This document shows positions 44,664 through 54,476 of a DNA stretch of 64,000 nucleotides, piece after piece. Made by a program: the position numbers and the translations under genes. Position 1 is the first letter of the stretch, and every line of letters starts with the position of its first letter. The DNA comes from Algibacter pacificus. Its GTDB lineage: Bacteria > Bacteroidota > Bacteroidia > Flavobacteriales > Flavobacteriaceae. The notes below the pieces were generated by a model. The model made no database searches, was not told where the DNA came from, and saw only the letters and a list, made by a program, of their open reading frames with translations. The stretch is from assembly GCF_008033385.1 (NCBI RefSeq), contig NZ_VOGY01000008.1:62001-126000 (forward strand), in the 5' to 3' direction.

Positions 44664-45191
44664 ATGAATACATCTATAAATGACATTGTACTTAGACCAC
44701 GATTTAAAATTGAAATCCCTAGGAGTAACACTAGTGTTTTAGAAGATTTTGAAAAAAGTAAAACCACTCAAACCGATATTATAGTCAATAGATTAGACGA
44801 TCACGTTTTTATAAAACAGCCAAAATACATTGAACATTTTTGGTCGCCTCAGTTACATTTAGAAATTAATAAGATCGACGCTAACAGATGTGTTTTACAA
44901 GGCTTAATTGGCCCAAGCCCAACCATGTGGACTTTATTTATGTTTTTTCATTTTATAATTGCTAGCCTGTTTATAGCTTTTGGAGTTTGGGCTTATAGCA
45001 ATTGGACTTTAAAAACAGATTACATTTTTCAAATAAGCCTAATGCTTTTAATGGTTATTATTTGGGTGGCATTATATTTTGGAGGTCGTATAGGAAGAGC
45101 TTCTAGCAAAGCAGAAATGCAAACACTCCAAGATTTTATGCTAGAAATATTAAATGAACCAAACACTAATATTTTAAAAATTAAGACATAA
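44664..45191 (+). CDS. Uncharacterised two-helix membrane protein
   Basis: A 175-residue protein with a soluble N-terminus (about 1-90; contains IFIKQPKYIEHFWSPQLHLEI-like strands) and two membrane segments (FMFFHFIIASLFIAFGVWAY and FQISLMLLMVIIWVALYFGG). No known motif is seen. It lies between the GTPase genes der and era, but in the opposite orientation, so it is not co-transcribed with either. A terminator follows. Confidence 0.8.
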   Translation: MNTSINDIVLRPRFKIEIPRSNTSVLEDFEKSKTTQTDIIVNRLDDHVFIKQPKYIEHFWSPQLHLEINKIDANRCVLQGLIGPSPTMWTLFMFFHFIIASLFIAFGVWAYSNWTLKTDYIFQISLMLLMVIIWVALYFGGRIGRASSKAEMQTLQDFMLEILNEPNTNILKIKT

Positions 45192-45192
45192 T

Positions 45193-45224
45193 AAAAGCTC
45201 TAATTGCTACCAATTAAAGCTTTT
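45193..45224. terminator. Intrinsic terminator
   Basis: Hairpin AAAAGCTcTAATT / AATTAaAGCTTTT just downstream of the membrane protein gene. Confidence 0.7.
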
Positions 45225-45331
45225 AAACTAAACTAACTCAAACTATATCCAAATTACCAATTTTGAATGGTACAAAGATGCGGTTCAAGCTTTAACTAAA
45301 GGTTACCTAACTAAAAAGATAACGTTAGTTT

Positions 45332-46213
45332 TTATTGATTGTAACCAAAACGTTTTAATTGCTTTTGGTTGCTACGCCAGTTTTTATTCACTTTTACATA
45401 AAGTTCTAAATGAATTTGCTTGCCAAAAAATTTCTCTAAATCTTTTCGAGCCTCTACCCCTACACGTTTTAAAGCCGAACCTTTATGCCCTATAATAATG
45501 CCTTTTTGAGTTTCGCGCTCGACCATAATTACAGAACGCATTCTAATAATGTTTTCTTCCTCGAAAAATTCTTCCGTTTCAATTTCTACGGCATAAGGAA
45601 TTTCTTTTTTATAATGAAGAAGTATTTTTTCGCGAATGGTTTCATTGATAAAAAAACGTTCTGGTTTATCGGTTAATTGATCTTTTGGATAAAAAGCCGG
45701 AGATTCTGGCAATAATTCGATAATTCTATGAAAAACTTCTTTTACCTGAAACCCTTGCAATGCTGAAATAGGAATAATTTCGGCACTTGGCACTTTTTCT
45801 GCCCAAAGTTGTACTTGTGCTTCCAATTGAGCCTGATCGGATATATCTATTTTATTTAATAGTAATAATACTGGAATTTTAGACGATTTTATTTTATTAA
45901 AAAAGGCTTCATCCTTTAAGGCCTGCTCTCCAATTTCAACCATATAAATCAATACATCAGCATCTTCGAAGGCCGATTTCACAAACCCCATCATAGATTC
46001 TTGCAACTCATAAGCCGGTTTAATAATACCTGGAGTATCACTTAAAACCACTTGAAAATCGTCGCCATTTACAATACCTAAAATTCTATGGCGTGTGGTT
46101 TGCGCCTTAGAGGTAATAATGGATAATTTTTCACCTATAAAGGCATTCATTAGTGTCGATTTTCCAACATTTGGATTCCCGATAATATTTACAAAACCTG
46201 CTTTATGGCTCAT
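45332..46213 (-). CDS. era: GTPase Era
   Basis: Ras-like GTPase needed for 16S rRNA processing and 30S assembly. The G domain has GNPNVGKSTLMNAF, DTPGI and NKID, and the C-terminal KH domain has IIIGHKGSALKRVGVEARKDLE. The length of 293 residues is normal. The start is the ATG of MSHKAGFV; an 8-codon in-frame extension upstream is not conserved. Confidence 0.98.
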   Translation of the reverse strand: MSHKAGFVNIIGNPNVGKSTLMNAFIGEKLSIITSKAQTTRHRILGIVNGDDFQVVLSDTPGIIKPAYELQESMMGFVKSAFEDADVLIYMVEIGEQALKDEAFFNKIKSSKIPVLLLLNKIDISDQAQLEAQVQLWAEKVPSAEIIPISALQGFQVKEVFHRIIELLPESPAFYPKDQLTDKPERFFINETIREKILLHYKKEIPYAVEIETEEFFEEENIIRMRSVIMVERETQKGIIIGHKGSALKRVGVEARKDLEKFFGKQIHLELYVKVNKNWRSNQKQLKRFGYNQ

Positions 46214-46273
46214 AGTATTCAATTTATTAAGTTGCAAAGTTACAACCTTTATTTTTTTTGATTTTATTATAAC

Positions 46274-46305
46274 AAAAAAAGACTGCCTTTTACAGACAGT
46301 CTTTT
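46274..46305. terminator. Terminator of the FKBP gene
   Basis: Stem AAAAGACTG / CAGTCTTTT with an internal mismatch, lying just below the stop codon at 46332 on the minus strand. Confidence 0.75.
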
Positions 46306-46331
46306 ATAAACTATTACGTAGTAAAATTTAA

Positions 46332-47057
46332 TTACTTAACGATGTCTAATAATTCAACATCGAATACTAAAACATCGAAAGGTTTAATTTTTCCACCTCT
46401 TGGAGTAGCTCCATAACCTAATTCCTGAGGAATAAAGAATTTATATTTAGAACCTACAGACATTAACTGTAAACCTTCTGTCCAACCTGGAATAACTTGA
46501 GTTACTCCAAAAGTAGCAGGAGTTCCACGATCTACAGAACTATCAAAAACAGTTCCATCGGTTAATGTACCATGGTAATGAACTTTTACCTGAGACGCTG
46601 TTGTTGGCTTTTCACCTGTTCCTTCTTTTTCAATAATATATTGTAGTCCACTATCTGTTACATGAACACCTTCTTTAGATTTATTTTCTTCTAAAAATTT
46701 TTCACCAGCAATTTTATTTTCACCAAATTCTGCTTCAGCTTTTTTAGCCGCCGCTTCTTGTTGTTTGGCCATATCAGCTTGTTGCTTTTTCATAAAATAA
46801 GCTTGCACTACTTTTTGAGCATCTGCTGGTTCGATTAAAATATCTGTAGAATCAATAGCGTTCTTAAACCCTTGGATAAATAAATCGTTATCAAATTCTG
46901 TAAAACTTGCTTTTACATTTCTAGCAACATCCAAACCAATAGCATAACTTACGGAGTCTAATTCTGTTTTTATAGGCTTTTTGGTAACTCCTGTATTATT
47001 ACAAGATGCCATTAATGCTGTAACAGCAACTAGGCTTAAAACTTTAATTGTTTTCAT
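46332..47057 (-). CDS. FKBP-type peptidyl-prolyl isomerase lipoprotein
   Basis: Proline isomerase of 241 residues. The signal peptide ends at the lipobox MASC (Cys19). An N-terminal FKBP-N helical domain with a Gln/Ala/Lys-rich coiled coil (AQKVVQAYFMKKQQADMAKQQ) precedes the FKBP domain (VKVHYHGTLTDGTVFDSSVDRG and FGVTQVIPGWTEGLQLM; catalytic-site residues present). It should fold envelope proteins in the periplasm. A minus-strand TACATTTG element lies 26 bases upstream. Confidence 0.95.
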   Translation of the reverse strand: MKTIKVLSLVAVTALMASCNNTGVTKKPIKTELDSVSYAIGLDVARNVKASFTEFDNDLFIQGFKNAIDSTDILIEPADAQKVVQAYFMKKQQADMAKQQEAAAKKAEAEFGENKIAGEKFLEENKSKEGVHVTDSGLQYIIEKEGTGEKPTTASQVKVHYHGTLTDGTVFDSSVDRGTPATFGVTQVIPGWTEGLQLMSVGSKYKFFIPQELGYGATPRGGKIKPFDVLVFDVELLDIVK

Positions 47058-47083
47058 TTTTATGTGTTAAATTAATTTGCAGC

Positions 47084-47091
47084 CAAATGTA
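47084..47091 (-). promoter_or_regulatory. -7 element of the FKBP gene
   Basis: The minus strand reads TACATTTG, matching TAnnTTTG, 26 bases before the ATG at 47057. Confidence 0.5.
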
Positions 47092-47191
47092 ACAAAATTA
47101 TGATAGGAATAAAATAGGTTTAGGTTCTATTTAACAAAAAATCAAAAAACAACACCATATAGAGAACAGAACATGAAGATTTTTTTTAAAT

Positions 47192-47220
47192 AAAAAAGCC
47201 TGCAATATGCAGGCTTTAAA
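47192..47220 (-). terminator. Terminator of tRNA-Tyr
   Basis: Hairpin AAGCCTGC / GCAGGCTT with A and T tracts, directly 3' of the tRNA on the minus strand. Confidence 0.85.
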
Positions 47221-47228
47221 AGTTAAAG

Positions 47229-47310
<82 letters not shown>

Positions 47311-47321
47311 AAAACCGACGG

Positions 47322-47353
47322 CAAATATATTATTGTTTCTTAATTCTACAAAA
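47322..47353 (-). promoter_or_regulatory. tRNA-Tyr promoter, full Bacteroidota consensus
   Basis: On the minus strand TTTTG (47349-47353) and TATATTTG (47322-47329) are separated by exactly 19 bases, the textbook TTTG-N19-TAnnTTTG. The tRNA starts 12 bases after the -7 element. Confidence 0.85.
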
Positions 47354-47354
47354 C

Positions 47355-47399
47355 AAAAAGCTTTATTTTTTAAAATAATTTTAAAAAATAAAGCTTTTT
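47355..47399. terminator. 45-bp perfect palindrome ending the GLPGLI gene
   Basis: A 22-bp perfect stem with a single central base (A at 47377). Arms start AAAAAGCTTTATTT at each end. It lies 18 bases past the GLPGLI stop on the minus strand and 2 bases from the tRNA-Tyr promoter's -33 box. Terminator action is inferred from position and T-rich flank. Confidence 0.8.
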
Positions 47400-47417
47400 G
47401 GAAACTGTAGCTGAAAA

Positions 47418-48299
47418 CTAGCGTCTTCCACCACCACCTGGGCCACGGTTACCTCTTTGTTGGCGTCTTGCATCTAATTCGGCCATTTTTTTCTTTACAA
47501 CGGCATTAAACTTAGCTTGTGAGATTTCTTTTCCTTCTGAAGGGACTTTCAATTCATCTTTTTCAGATGTGTTTAAAACAATTTTAGAGCAATAAATAGT
47601 CGTATTTTCCGAGTTAAGCTCTAAAATTAAACCAGGCAATCCCCAGTATTTTCCTGGTCCTTGGTTTACAGGTATTTCTAAAGTAAACCAAGCCGTTATT
47701 ACGATATCTCGTGGCTTTGGTTCTAGTTCTCTTTTTCTTCTCGTTTCTCGATCTACTTTAGACTCATTTTCGTCTGGGCGTTTTCCAAAATTACTAAAAT
47801 CGAATGCGGTAGTCGTGGTTTCTGCTGTAGCTTTATAGCAAGTATAGTCACCAACAATTTTAGTTTCGGTACCCAATTTCCAATCTAATTTTGGCAAGCT
47901 ATCTTTTATTAAAAACTGTTTTCCAAAAAATTCTTGCTCTTGTAAAACCTCTAATTTTCTAACGTTTTTATACATATCGCCACCGGTATAATTGAGCATT
48001 TGAGCAAATCGTCTTCCTCTACGGTCTTCATCTTGACCTTCTTCACTTTTTACTTCTTTATAAGTAGATTCGGTTTGATTAAAAGTAAGTACAAATGATT
48101 TTTCTAATAAGCTTTTCATTCTATTTACAATTTCAGTTCTACGCTCTTCTGGCATATTACTTCCACCAAAATTACTCATATCCACGGTAGTTTTCGACTC
48201 ATAATAAGCCTTACCTTGAAAATCTTTTTGACCAAATGATATTATAGAAATAAAAAGTAACATTGCAGTTACCATGGATTTAAAAGTAAAAAACTTCAT
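47418..48299 (-). CDS. GLPGLI family protein
   Basis: A 293-residue secreted protein with signal peptide (MLLFISIISFGQ region) and the family's name motif KYWGLPGLILEL. GLPGLI proteins occur in Bacteroidota and are often linked with TonB-dependent transporters; the fold resembles secreted MecR/PEPSY-like parts but the function is not established. Here the C-terminus is Gly/Arg-rich. No TonB-dependent receptor is adjacent. Confidence 0.93.
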   Translation of the reverse strand: MKFFTFKSMVTAMLLFISIISFGQKDFQGKAYYESKTTVDMSNFGGSNMPEERRTEIVNRMKSLLEKSFVLTFNQTESTYKEVKSEEGQDEDRRGRRFAQMLNYTGGDMYKNVRKLEVLQEQEFFGKQFLIKDSLPKLDWKLGTETKIVGDYTCYKATAETTTTAFDFSNFGKRPDENESKVDRETRRKRELEPKPRDIVITAWFTLEIPVNQGPGKYWGLPGLILELNSENTTIYCSKIVLNTSEKDELKVPSEGKEISQAKFNAVVKKKMAELDARRQQRGNRGPGGGGRR

Positions 48300-48431
48300 T
48301 CTATTTATATTTTATATTTATAATTAAGTTCAATATTATTTTTAGACTCCAACCATGCTTCTAAGTTTAATATTAAAATGTTAAAATATTCTTAAAACAA
48401 ATACTCTTATTAAACTAACCAAAACTAACGC

Positions 48432-48439
48432 TATTTTTG
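48432..48439 (+). promoter_or_regulatory. -7 element of the 259-residue protein gene
   Basis: TATTTTTG matches TAnnTTTG, 17 bases before the ATG at 48457. Confidence 0.45.
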
Positions 48440-48456
48440 TATTTTCAAAATATATA

Positions 48457-49236
48457 ATGAAACAAGCCTCCTTTATACTGTTTTTCTTTACAGTTTCAAT
48501 TTTCGCTCAAGAACCTATTGAAACGTCTTTTATTAAAGAAACAAAACTAGATGTTGATCATTTAGTTGCAATAAACAATTTTGGAGCAACTTATTATATA
48601 ACTAAAAATGTTTTTTATAAGAGGCAAAACCAAACTACGTTAAGTTACAACAATTTACAACTAGGCAATTTAACTGGTGTAAACACCTTTAACCCTTTAA
48701 AAATTAATTTATTTTATCAAGATTTTAATACTTTAATAATTTTAGACAACCGCTTATCTGAAATTTATAGAGTAGATTTTAATAATTTAAAAAACTACAA
48801 AAACGTATCCTATACATCTACAGGCCATGATAATACTGTGTGGATTTTTAATCAAACCAACCAAAAACTGGAACTTTTTGATTATAAATTGAAACATACT
48901 CGTGCAGAAACACAACCTATACAAAGTACTGTTTTAGATTTAAAAAGCAATTACAATCGGTGTTGGCTACTCACCAAAAAATTCCTTTATATCTATAATT
49001 ATTTTGGGAGTTTACTAGAAAAAATTCCAAACAACAACTTCAACTCTATCGCTATACTAAATGAAAATTTAATTTTAAAAAAAGATAACAGATTGTTCTA
49101 TCTGAATGAAAACAACTTACAACCTATTGCCTTAAACCTATCAAACTTTATAATAAATCGGTTTTTTGTAATGAACGAAACCTTGTATATTTACAACCAG
49201 AAAACGTTACAAGAGTTCCATTTAAAAATAAAATAA
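48457..49236 (+). CDS. Secreted uncharacterised protein
   Basis: A 259-residue protein with signal peptide (MKQASFILFFFTVSIFAQ). The rest has repeated short strand patterns (NNFGATYYITKNVFYKR, NNLQLGNLTGVNTF, KSNYNRCWLLTKKFLYIYN), which suggests a beta-propeller-like or barrel fold. No family is recognised. It is followed after one base by the deoxynucleoside kinase gene, so the two share a transcript. Confidence 0.8.
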   Translation: MKQASFILFFFTVSIFAQEPIETSFIKETKLDVDHLVAINNFGATYYITKNVFYKRQNQTTLSYNNLQLGNLTGVNTFNPLKINLFYQDFNTLIILDNRLSEIYRVDFNNLKNYKNVSYTSTGHDNTVWIFNQTNQKLELFDYKLKHTRAETQPIQSTVLDLKSNYNRCWLLTKKFLYIYNYFGSLLEKIPNNNFNSIAILNENLILKKDNRLFYLNENNLQPIALNLSNFIINRFFVMNETLYIYNQKTLQEFHLKIK

Positions 49237-49237
49237 C

Positions 49238-49852
49238 ATGCACATTGCCATTGCTGGAAATATAGGCGCCGGAAAAACGACGCTTACCAAACTGTTAGCC
49301 AAACATTACAATTGGGAAGCACAGCTAGAAGATGTGGTGGACAACCCGTACCTAGACGACTTTTACAACCAAATGGAACGTTGGAGTTTTAATCTGCAAG
49401 TTTATTTTTTAAATAGCAGATTTCGTCAAGTATTACAAATTCGCCAAAGCGGAAAAGCTATTATTCAGGATCGAACTATTTATGAAGATGCTCATATTTT
49501 CGCACCCAATTTGCATGCTATGGGATTGATGACAAATCGTGATTTCGAAAACTACAAATCTCTTTTTGAACTCATGGAATCTTTAGTTCAAGGTCCAGAT
49601 ATCTTAATTTATCTACGGAGTACTACGCCTAACTTAGTATCGCAAATTCAGAAACGTGGTCGCGAATATGAAAACTCCATAAGTATTGATTATTTAAGCC
49701 GATTAAACGAACGTTACGAAGCTTGGATACACGGTTACAACAAAGGAAAACTGCTTATTATAGATGTAGATCACTTAGATTTTGTAGACAACCCTGAAGA
49801 TTTAGGATCTGTAATAAACACCATTGATGCCGAAATAAATGGGCTTTTTTAA
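49238..49852 (+). CDS. Deoxynucleoside kinase
   Basis: A 204-residue deoxynucleoside kinase of the dNK/dGK/dCK family. The P-loop is AIAGNIGAGKTTLTKLL, the substrate site EDVVDNPYLDDFY, DRTIYEDAHIF (ERS-like motif), and the lid IQKRGREYENSIS. It phosphorylates deoxynucleosides for salvage; which base it prefers is not clear from the sequence. The start lies one base after the previous stop codon. Confidence 0.92.
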   Translation: MHIAIAGNIGAGKTTLTKLLAKHYNWEAQLEDVVDNPYLDDFYNQMERWSFNLQVYFLNSRFRQVLQIRQSGKAIIQDRTIYEDAHIFAPNLHAMGLMTNRDFENYKSLFELMESLVQGPDILIYLRSTTPNLVSQIQKRGREYENSISIDYLSRLNERYEAWIHGYNKGKLLIIDVDHLDFVDNPEDLGSVINTIDAEINGLF

Positions 49853-50006
49853 ATATACTCGAAACCATTAAATAAATTAATTTAGTATCTGTTCTGCTTC
49901 AAAAAGCTCAGCGTGATATTCTTGTTTTAAACTAAAAAACAATCACTTAGATAACTCGAAGTGTTTTATAAACCACTTTAGAACACAGAAACAGTTAAAC
50001 CGAAAT

Positions 50007-50046
50007 AAAAAAAGCGCATGTAAACATTTTTACTATGCGCTTTTTT
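50007..50046. terminator. Terminator of dnaE
   Basis: Stem AAAAAAGCGCAT / ATGCGCTTTTTT with a 14-15-base loop, 41 bases past the dnaE stop on the minus strand. The rest of 49853-50087 holds nothing recognisable. Confidence 0.85.
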
Positions 50047-50087
50047 AATTTGTAATACTCAACTCCTATTCTGCTATAGAACCCAAC

Positions 50088-53000
50088 TTAATTCAACCGA
50101 TACTTCACATCTTGAGTTTCTAACTCATTTAAAAGTTCTTGACAAACCTTTACCTTTTGTTTACGGCTAATCATAGAAAGCTTTATTTTTTCCTTCATAT
50201 CATAAACTAAAAAATTAAGCGCTTGGCTTCCCGGATGCTCGTTAATGAGTTCTTTTAAAGCTATAATTTTCTGTTCGGTTAAATCTTTCACGTCTAATTG
50301 GATAGAAAGCTTTTTAGCATAGTTTTCCATAACATCGTGCAGTAATTGAAAACTATTAAACTGCAAACGCGGATCACTTTTCTTTCCTGTATCTTTATTC
50401 GTCCAACCTTCGCGAACAAAAGTTTTAACAAACACAAAACTATTAATCATTAAAAAATGTCTGAATTTTAAATATTCTTCTCCAAACATTCGAAACTCAA
50501 AACTATCTGTATAATCTTCAATGGTAAACATAGCCCAACCTTTACCCTGTTTACTCACACGGTGTTGCACATCGGTTACTACGCCACCAAAGACAATTTC
50601 CCGATTTACATAAGGTTCCAAATTAGCAAACATACCAACGGTTCCGTTGCAAAACGTTTTCATTTCTGTTTTAAAATCGTCTAACGGATGTCCTGAAATA
50701 TAAACCCCAACCACTTCGCGCTCTTTGCTTAATTTTTCCATGGTTCCCCACTCTTCACAAGGCGGCACTTCGGGTTCTGGAATTTGCACATCACTAGCTT
50801 CACCAAACAAACTCACTTGAGCCGAGTTTTCATTTTCCTTATGCTTGTGTGCATATTTAATGGCTTTTTCTAAAAAGGTAATGCCATCGCCATCATCATG
50901 AAAATATTGCGCACGATGCGTATCTGCCAAACTATCAAAACCACCAGATAAGGCTAAATTTTCAAAGGCTTTTTTATTGGCTGCACGTAAATCTATACGT
51001 TTAGCAAAATCGAAAATAGATTTATAAGGCCCATCTTTTTCTCTATTTTCAACAATGGTCATTACGGCACCATGCCCCACACCTTTTATTGCTCCCATTC
51101 CAAAACGAACAGCATAATCTTTATTTACTGAAAACTTATAAAACGATTCGTTGATATCTGGCCCGAGAACATCAAGTTTCATACGTTTACATTCTTCCAT
51201 AAAGAAGGTCACCTGTTTAATATCGTTCATGTTATTCGATAAAACAGCTGCCATATATTCGGCAGGATAATGCGCTTTTAAATATGCCGTTTGGTAAGCA
51301 ATCCATGCGTAACAAGTAGAGTGCGATTTATTAAAGGCATAACTAGCAAAGGCCTCCCAATCCTTCCAAACTTTCTCTAAAATTTTAGCATCGTGTCCGT
51401 TGGCACTAGCCTGGTCAATAAACTTAGGTTTCATTTTATCGAGAACCGCAATTTGTTTTTTACCCATGGCTTTACGCAAAACATCGGCTTCACCTTTGGT
51501 AAAACCAGCCAAACTTTGCGACAGGAGCATTACTTGCTCTTGGTAAACGGTAATACCATAAGTTTCCTTAAGGTATTCTTCCATGGCCGGTAAATCGTAC
51601 TCTATTTCTTCATCCCCGTGTTTTCTGCGTACGAAACTTGGAATATATTCCATAGGCCCTGGACGATACAAGGCATTCATGGCAATTAAATCTTCAAAAA
51701 CAGTAGGCTTTAAATCGCGTAAGTGCTTTTGCATACCAGGCGATTCATACTGAAACACCCCAACTGTTTCGCCGCGTTGAAATAAAGCATAGGTTTCTTC
51801 ATCGTCGAGCGGAAAAGTTTCAGGATCCAGTAAAATATCATGCCTTGCTTTTACAATTTTAACGGTATCTTTAATAAGGGTTAATGTTTTTAACCCTAAG
51901 AAATCCATTTTTAGTAGTCCCGCATCTTCCACCACCGAGTTATCAAACTGGGTAACGTATAAATCGGAGTCTTTTGCTAATGAAACAGGAACGAATTTGG
52001 TAATATCATCGGGTGTAATAATAACACCACAAGCATGAATTCCTGTATTTCTTACCGAACCTTCTAAGGTTCGAGCAAGATTTAATGTTTCGGCTTGTAA
52101 ATCACTTCCATCGGCAATGTTTAAAAGCTCGTTTACCTTTTCTAATTCTTCTGCTCTAAACTTACCTGCTAATTCCTTTTCCGAAAGTCCAAAAATCTTT
52201 CCGAGTTTAGACATATTTGGAATTAACTTGGCTATTCTATCGGCATCGAACAATGGTAAATCGAGCACACGAGCCGTATCACGAATAGACGACTTTGCCG
52301 CCATGGTACCATAGGTAATAATTTGTGCTACTTGATTGGCTCCATATTTTTCAATCACGTAATCCATAACACGACTTCGACCTTCATCATCAAAATCAAT
52401 ATCGATATCGGGCATACTTACACGATCGGGATTTAGGAAACGCTCAAAAAGTAAATCGTATTTAAGCGGGTCTATATTGGTAATCCACAAACAATATGCG
52501 GCAACCGAACCCGCTGCCGATCCACGACCAGGCCCAACAGACACATCCATTTTTCGGGCTTCGCGAATAAAATCTTCAACAATAAGAAAATACCCCGGAT
52601 ACCCTGTTTTTTCAATTACGCCTAACTCAAAATCGAGACGCTCAACAACCACTTCCGATAGTTCTTCGCCATAACGTTTTTTAGCGCCTTCATATACTAA
52701 ATGGCGTAAAAATGCATTTTCACCACGTTTTCCACCATCGATTAAATCCTCTTCATGTCTAAATTCTTCCGGAATATCAAAGGCTGGTAACAATACATCA
52801 CGCGCCAATTGATAAGCTTCCACTTTATCGACCACTTCCTGTACATTAGAAATAGCTTCGGGAATATCCTTAAAAAGCGCTTTCATTTCATCGGGAGACT
52901 TAAAATAGTATTCCTGATTTGGCATACCATAACGATAACCTCGTCCACGACCAATTGGAGTTGCCTGTTTTTCACCATCTTTTACACACAATAAAATATC

Positions 53001-54476
53001 GTGCGCATTGGCATCTTCTTTCTTTCTATAATAGGTGTTGTTGGTTGCAATTAATTTAACATCGTGCTTTTGTGCTAACGAAATTAATGTTGGATTTACA
53101 CGATTTTCGTCTTCTTGATTGTGGCGCATAAGTTCCACATACAAATCGTCTCCAAATTGTTCTTTCCACCAAAGCAAAGCTTCCTCGGCTTGATTTTCAC
53201 CAATATTTAGAATTTTACTCGGTACTTCCCCGTATAAATTCCCGGTTAAAACAATTAAATCTTCTTTATATTTTTCAATTAATTTTTTATCAATTCTCGG
53301 TATATAATAAAACCCATTTACAAAGGCATGCGATGATAATTTTGCTAAATTATGATAGCCATTTTTATTTTTTGCAATGATTACAATTTGATAACCATTA
53401 TCTTTTCTAGACTTATCTAAATGATTTTCACACACAAAAAACTCGCAACCAATAATAGGTTTCATTTCTTTTGCTGTTACTGTTGCTCCAGTAACTTCGG
53501 CTTCTTTTATTTTATTTTTTACACCACTATTATGTTTATTTATAGCGTTTACAAAGTGAAAAGCTCCCATCATATTAGCATGATCGGTAAGAGCTACGGC
53601 ACCCATATTATATTCCGCTGCAGCGGAAACAATATCGGCAACCCCCATAGTAGATTGCAATACCGAAAACTGGGAATGATTATGCAAATGAGCAAAATCG
53701 ACATCGGCTAAGTCGGAAACATTTTGCTTGATATCTTCGGCAGATATACCGACATCTTCACTTTTCCTGATACGCTCAAGAATTTTTGCACTTTCGCGTT
53801 TTAAATTAATGTGTTTTAACCCAATAAGCTCAATGGTTCCTGGGTTAGCCTCATTAAAATTCTTAAAATATTCTGGGGCAACGTCTAATTGTTCTTTGGT
53901 ATATTCCCCCAAACGCACCAACTCAAAAAAGCAACGTGTAGTAGCTTCAACATCAGCAGTCGCGTTGTGCGCTTCGGAGAAGCCTACTTGAAATAAATGC
54001 TCGTGTAATTCTGATAAAGTTGGCAGTTTAAACTTACCATAGCGTCCACCAGGAATTTGGCATAAACTGGCGGTATGCTCGGTACAAGTATCTAAAACCG
54101 GAAGTTCTTGTAAAGGGTTTTCAACAGCACCACGCACAAACTCGGCGCCCATAATATTTAAATCGAACTTTACATTTTGTCCGACAACAAATTTAGTTTT
54201 CCCTAAGGCTGCATTAAATTTTTCTAAAACTTCAGCTAATGGAATCCCTTGTTCCTCTGCCAATTCGGTAGAAATACCGTGAATTTTTTCGGCATCATAA
54301 GGAATATTAAATCCTTCAGGTTTTACCAAATAATCTTGATGCTCAATACAGTTCCCCATCTCATCGTGCAACTGCCATGCAATTTGAATACACCTTGGCC
54401 AATTGTCCGTATCGGTTATGGGCGCATCCCAACGCTTTGGTAATCCAGTAGTTTCAGTATCGAAAATTAAGTACAT
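50088..54476 (-). CDS. dnaE: DNA polymerase III alpha subunit with N-terminal exonuclease
   Basis: The replicative polymerase, 1462 residues, about 300 longer than E. coli DnaE. The first 200 residues are a DnaQ-like 3'-5' exonuclease of DEDDh type: FDTET (Asp6, Glu8), NVKFDLNIMG (Asp105) and HNATADVEAT (His170, Asp175). Then come the PHP domain (FAHLHNHSQFS from residue 261, TDHANMMG), the palm (PDIDIDFDDEGR, catalytic Asp), the fingers, and the OB-fold and tau-binding C-terminus. The fused exonuclease could serve as the proofreading subunit. The fusion is also reported in other Bacteroidota. It is monocistronic with a terminator. Confidence 0.97.
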   Translation of the reverse strand: MYLIFDTETTGLPKRWDAPITDTDNWPRCIQIAWQLHDEMGNCIEHQDYLVKPEGFNIPYDAEKIHGISTELAEEQGIPLAEVLEKFNAALGKTKFVVGQNVKFDLNIMGAEFVRGAVENPLQELPVLDTCTEHTASLCQIPGGRYGKFKLPTLSELHEHLFQVGFSEAHNATADVEATTRCFFELVRLGEYTKEQLDVAPEYFKNFNEANPGTIELIGLKHINLKRESAKILERIRKSEDVGISAEDIKQNVSDLADVDFAHLHNHSQFSVLQSTMGVADIVSAAAEYNMGAVALTDHANMMGAFHFVNAINKHNSGVKNKIKEAEVTGATVTAKEMKPIIGCEFFVCENHLDKSRKDNGYQIVIIAKNKNGYHNLAKLSSHAFVNGFYYIPRIDKKLIEKYKEDLIVLTGNLYGEVPSKILNIGENQAEEALLWWKEQFGDDLYVELMRHNQEDENRVNPTLISLAQKHDVKLIATNNTYYRKKEDANAHDILLCVKDGEKQATPIGRGRGYRYGMPNQEYYFKSPDEMKALFKDIPEAISNVQEVVDKVEAYQLARDVLLPAFDIPEEFRHEEDLIDGGKRGENAFLRHLVYEGAKKRYGEELSEVVVERLDFELGVIEKTGYPGYFLIVEDFIREARKMDVSVGPGRGSAAGSVAAYCLWITNIDPLKYDLLFERFLNPDRVSMPDIDIDFDDEGRSRVMDYVIEKYGANQVAQIITYGTMAAKSSIRDTARVLDLPLFDADRIAKLIPNMSKLGKIFGLSEKELAGKFRAEELEKVNELLNIADGSDLQAETLNLARTLEGSVRNTGIHACGVIITPDDITKFVPVSLAKDSDLYVTQFDNSVVEDAGLLKMDFLGLKTLTLIKDTVKIVKARHDILLDPETFPLDDEETYALFQRGETVGVFQYESPGMQKHLRDLKPTVFEDLIAMNALYRPGPMEYIPSFVRRKHGDEEIEYDLPAMEEYLKETYGITVYQEQVMLLSQSLAGFTKGEADVLRKAMGKKQIAVLDKMKPKFIDQASANGHDAKILEKVWKDWEAFASYAFNKSHSTCYAWIAYQTAYLKAHYPAEYMAAVLSNNMNDIKQVTFFMEECKRMKLDVLGPDINESFYKFSVNKDYAVRFGMGAIKGVGHGAVMTIVENREKDGPYKSIFDFAKRIDLRAANKKAFENLALSGGFDSLADTHRAQYFHDDGDGITFLEKAIKYAHKHKENENSAQVSLFGEASDVQIPEPEVPPCEEWGTMEKLSKEREVVGVYISGHPLDDFKTEMKTFCNGTVGMFANLEPYVNREIVFGGVVTDVQHRVSKQGKGWAMFTIEDYTDSFEFRMFGEEYLKFRHFLMINSFVFVKTFVREGWTNKDTGKKSDPRLQFNSFQLLHDVMENYAKKLSIQLDVKDLTEQKIIALKELINEHPGSQALNFLVYDMKEKIKLSMISRKQKVKVCQELLNELETQDVKYRLN

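Noticed and set aside
50393-54443. Several plus-strand frames of 60-100 codons inside dnaE
   Set aside because: They lie antisense to conserved polymerase codons, lack start context and have unusual composition, so they are shadows.
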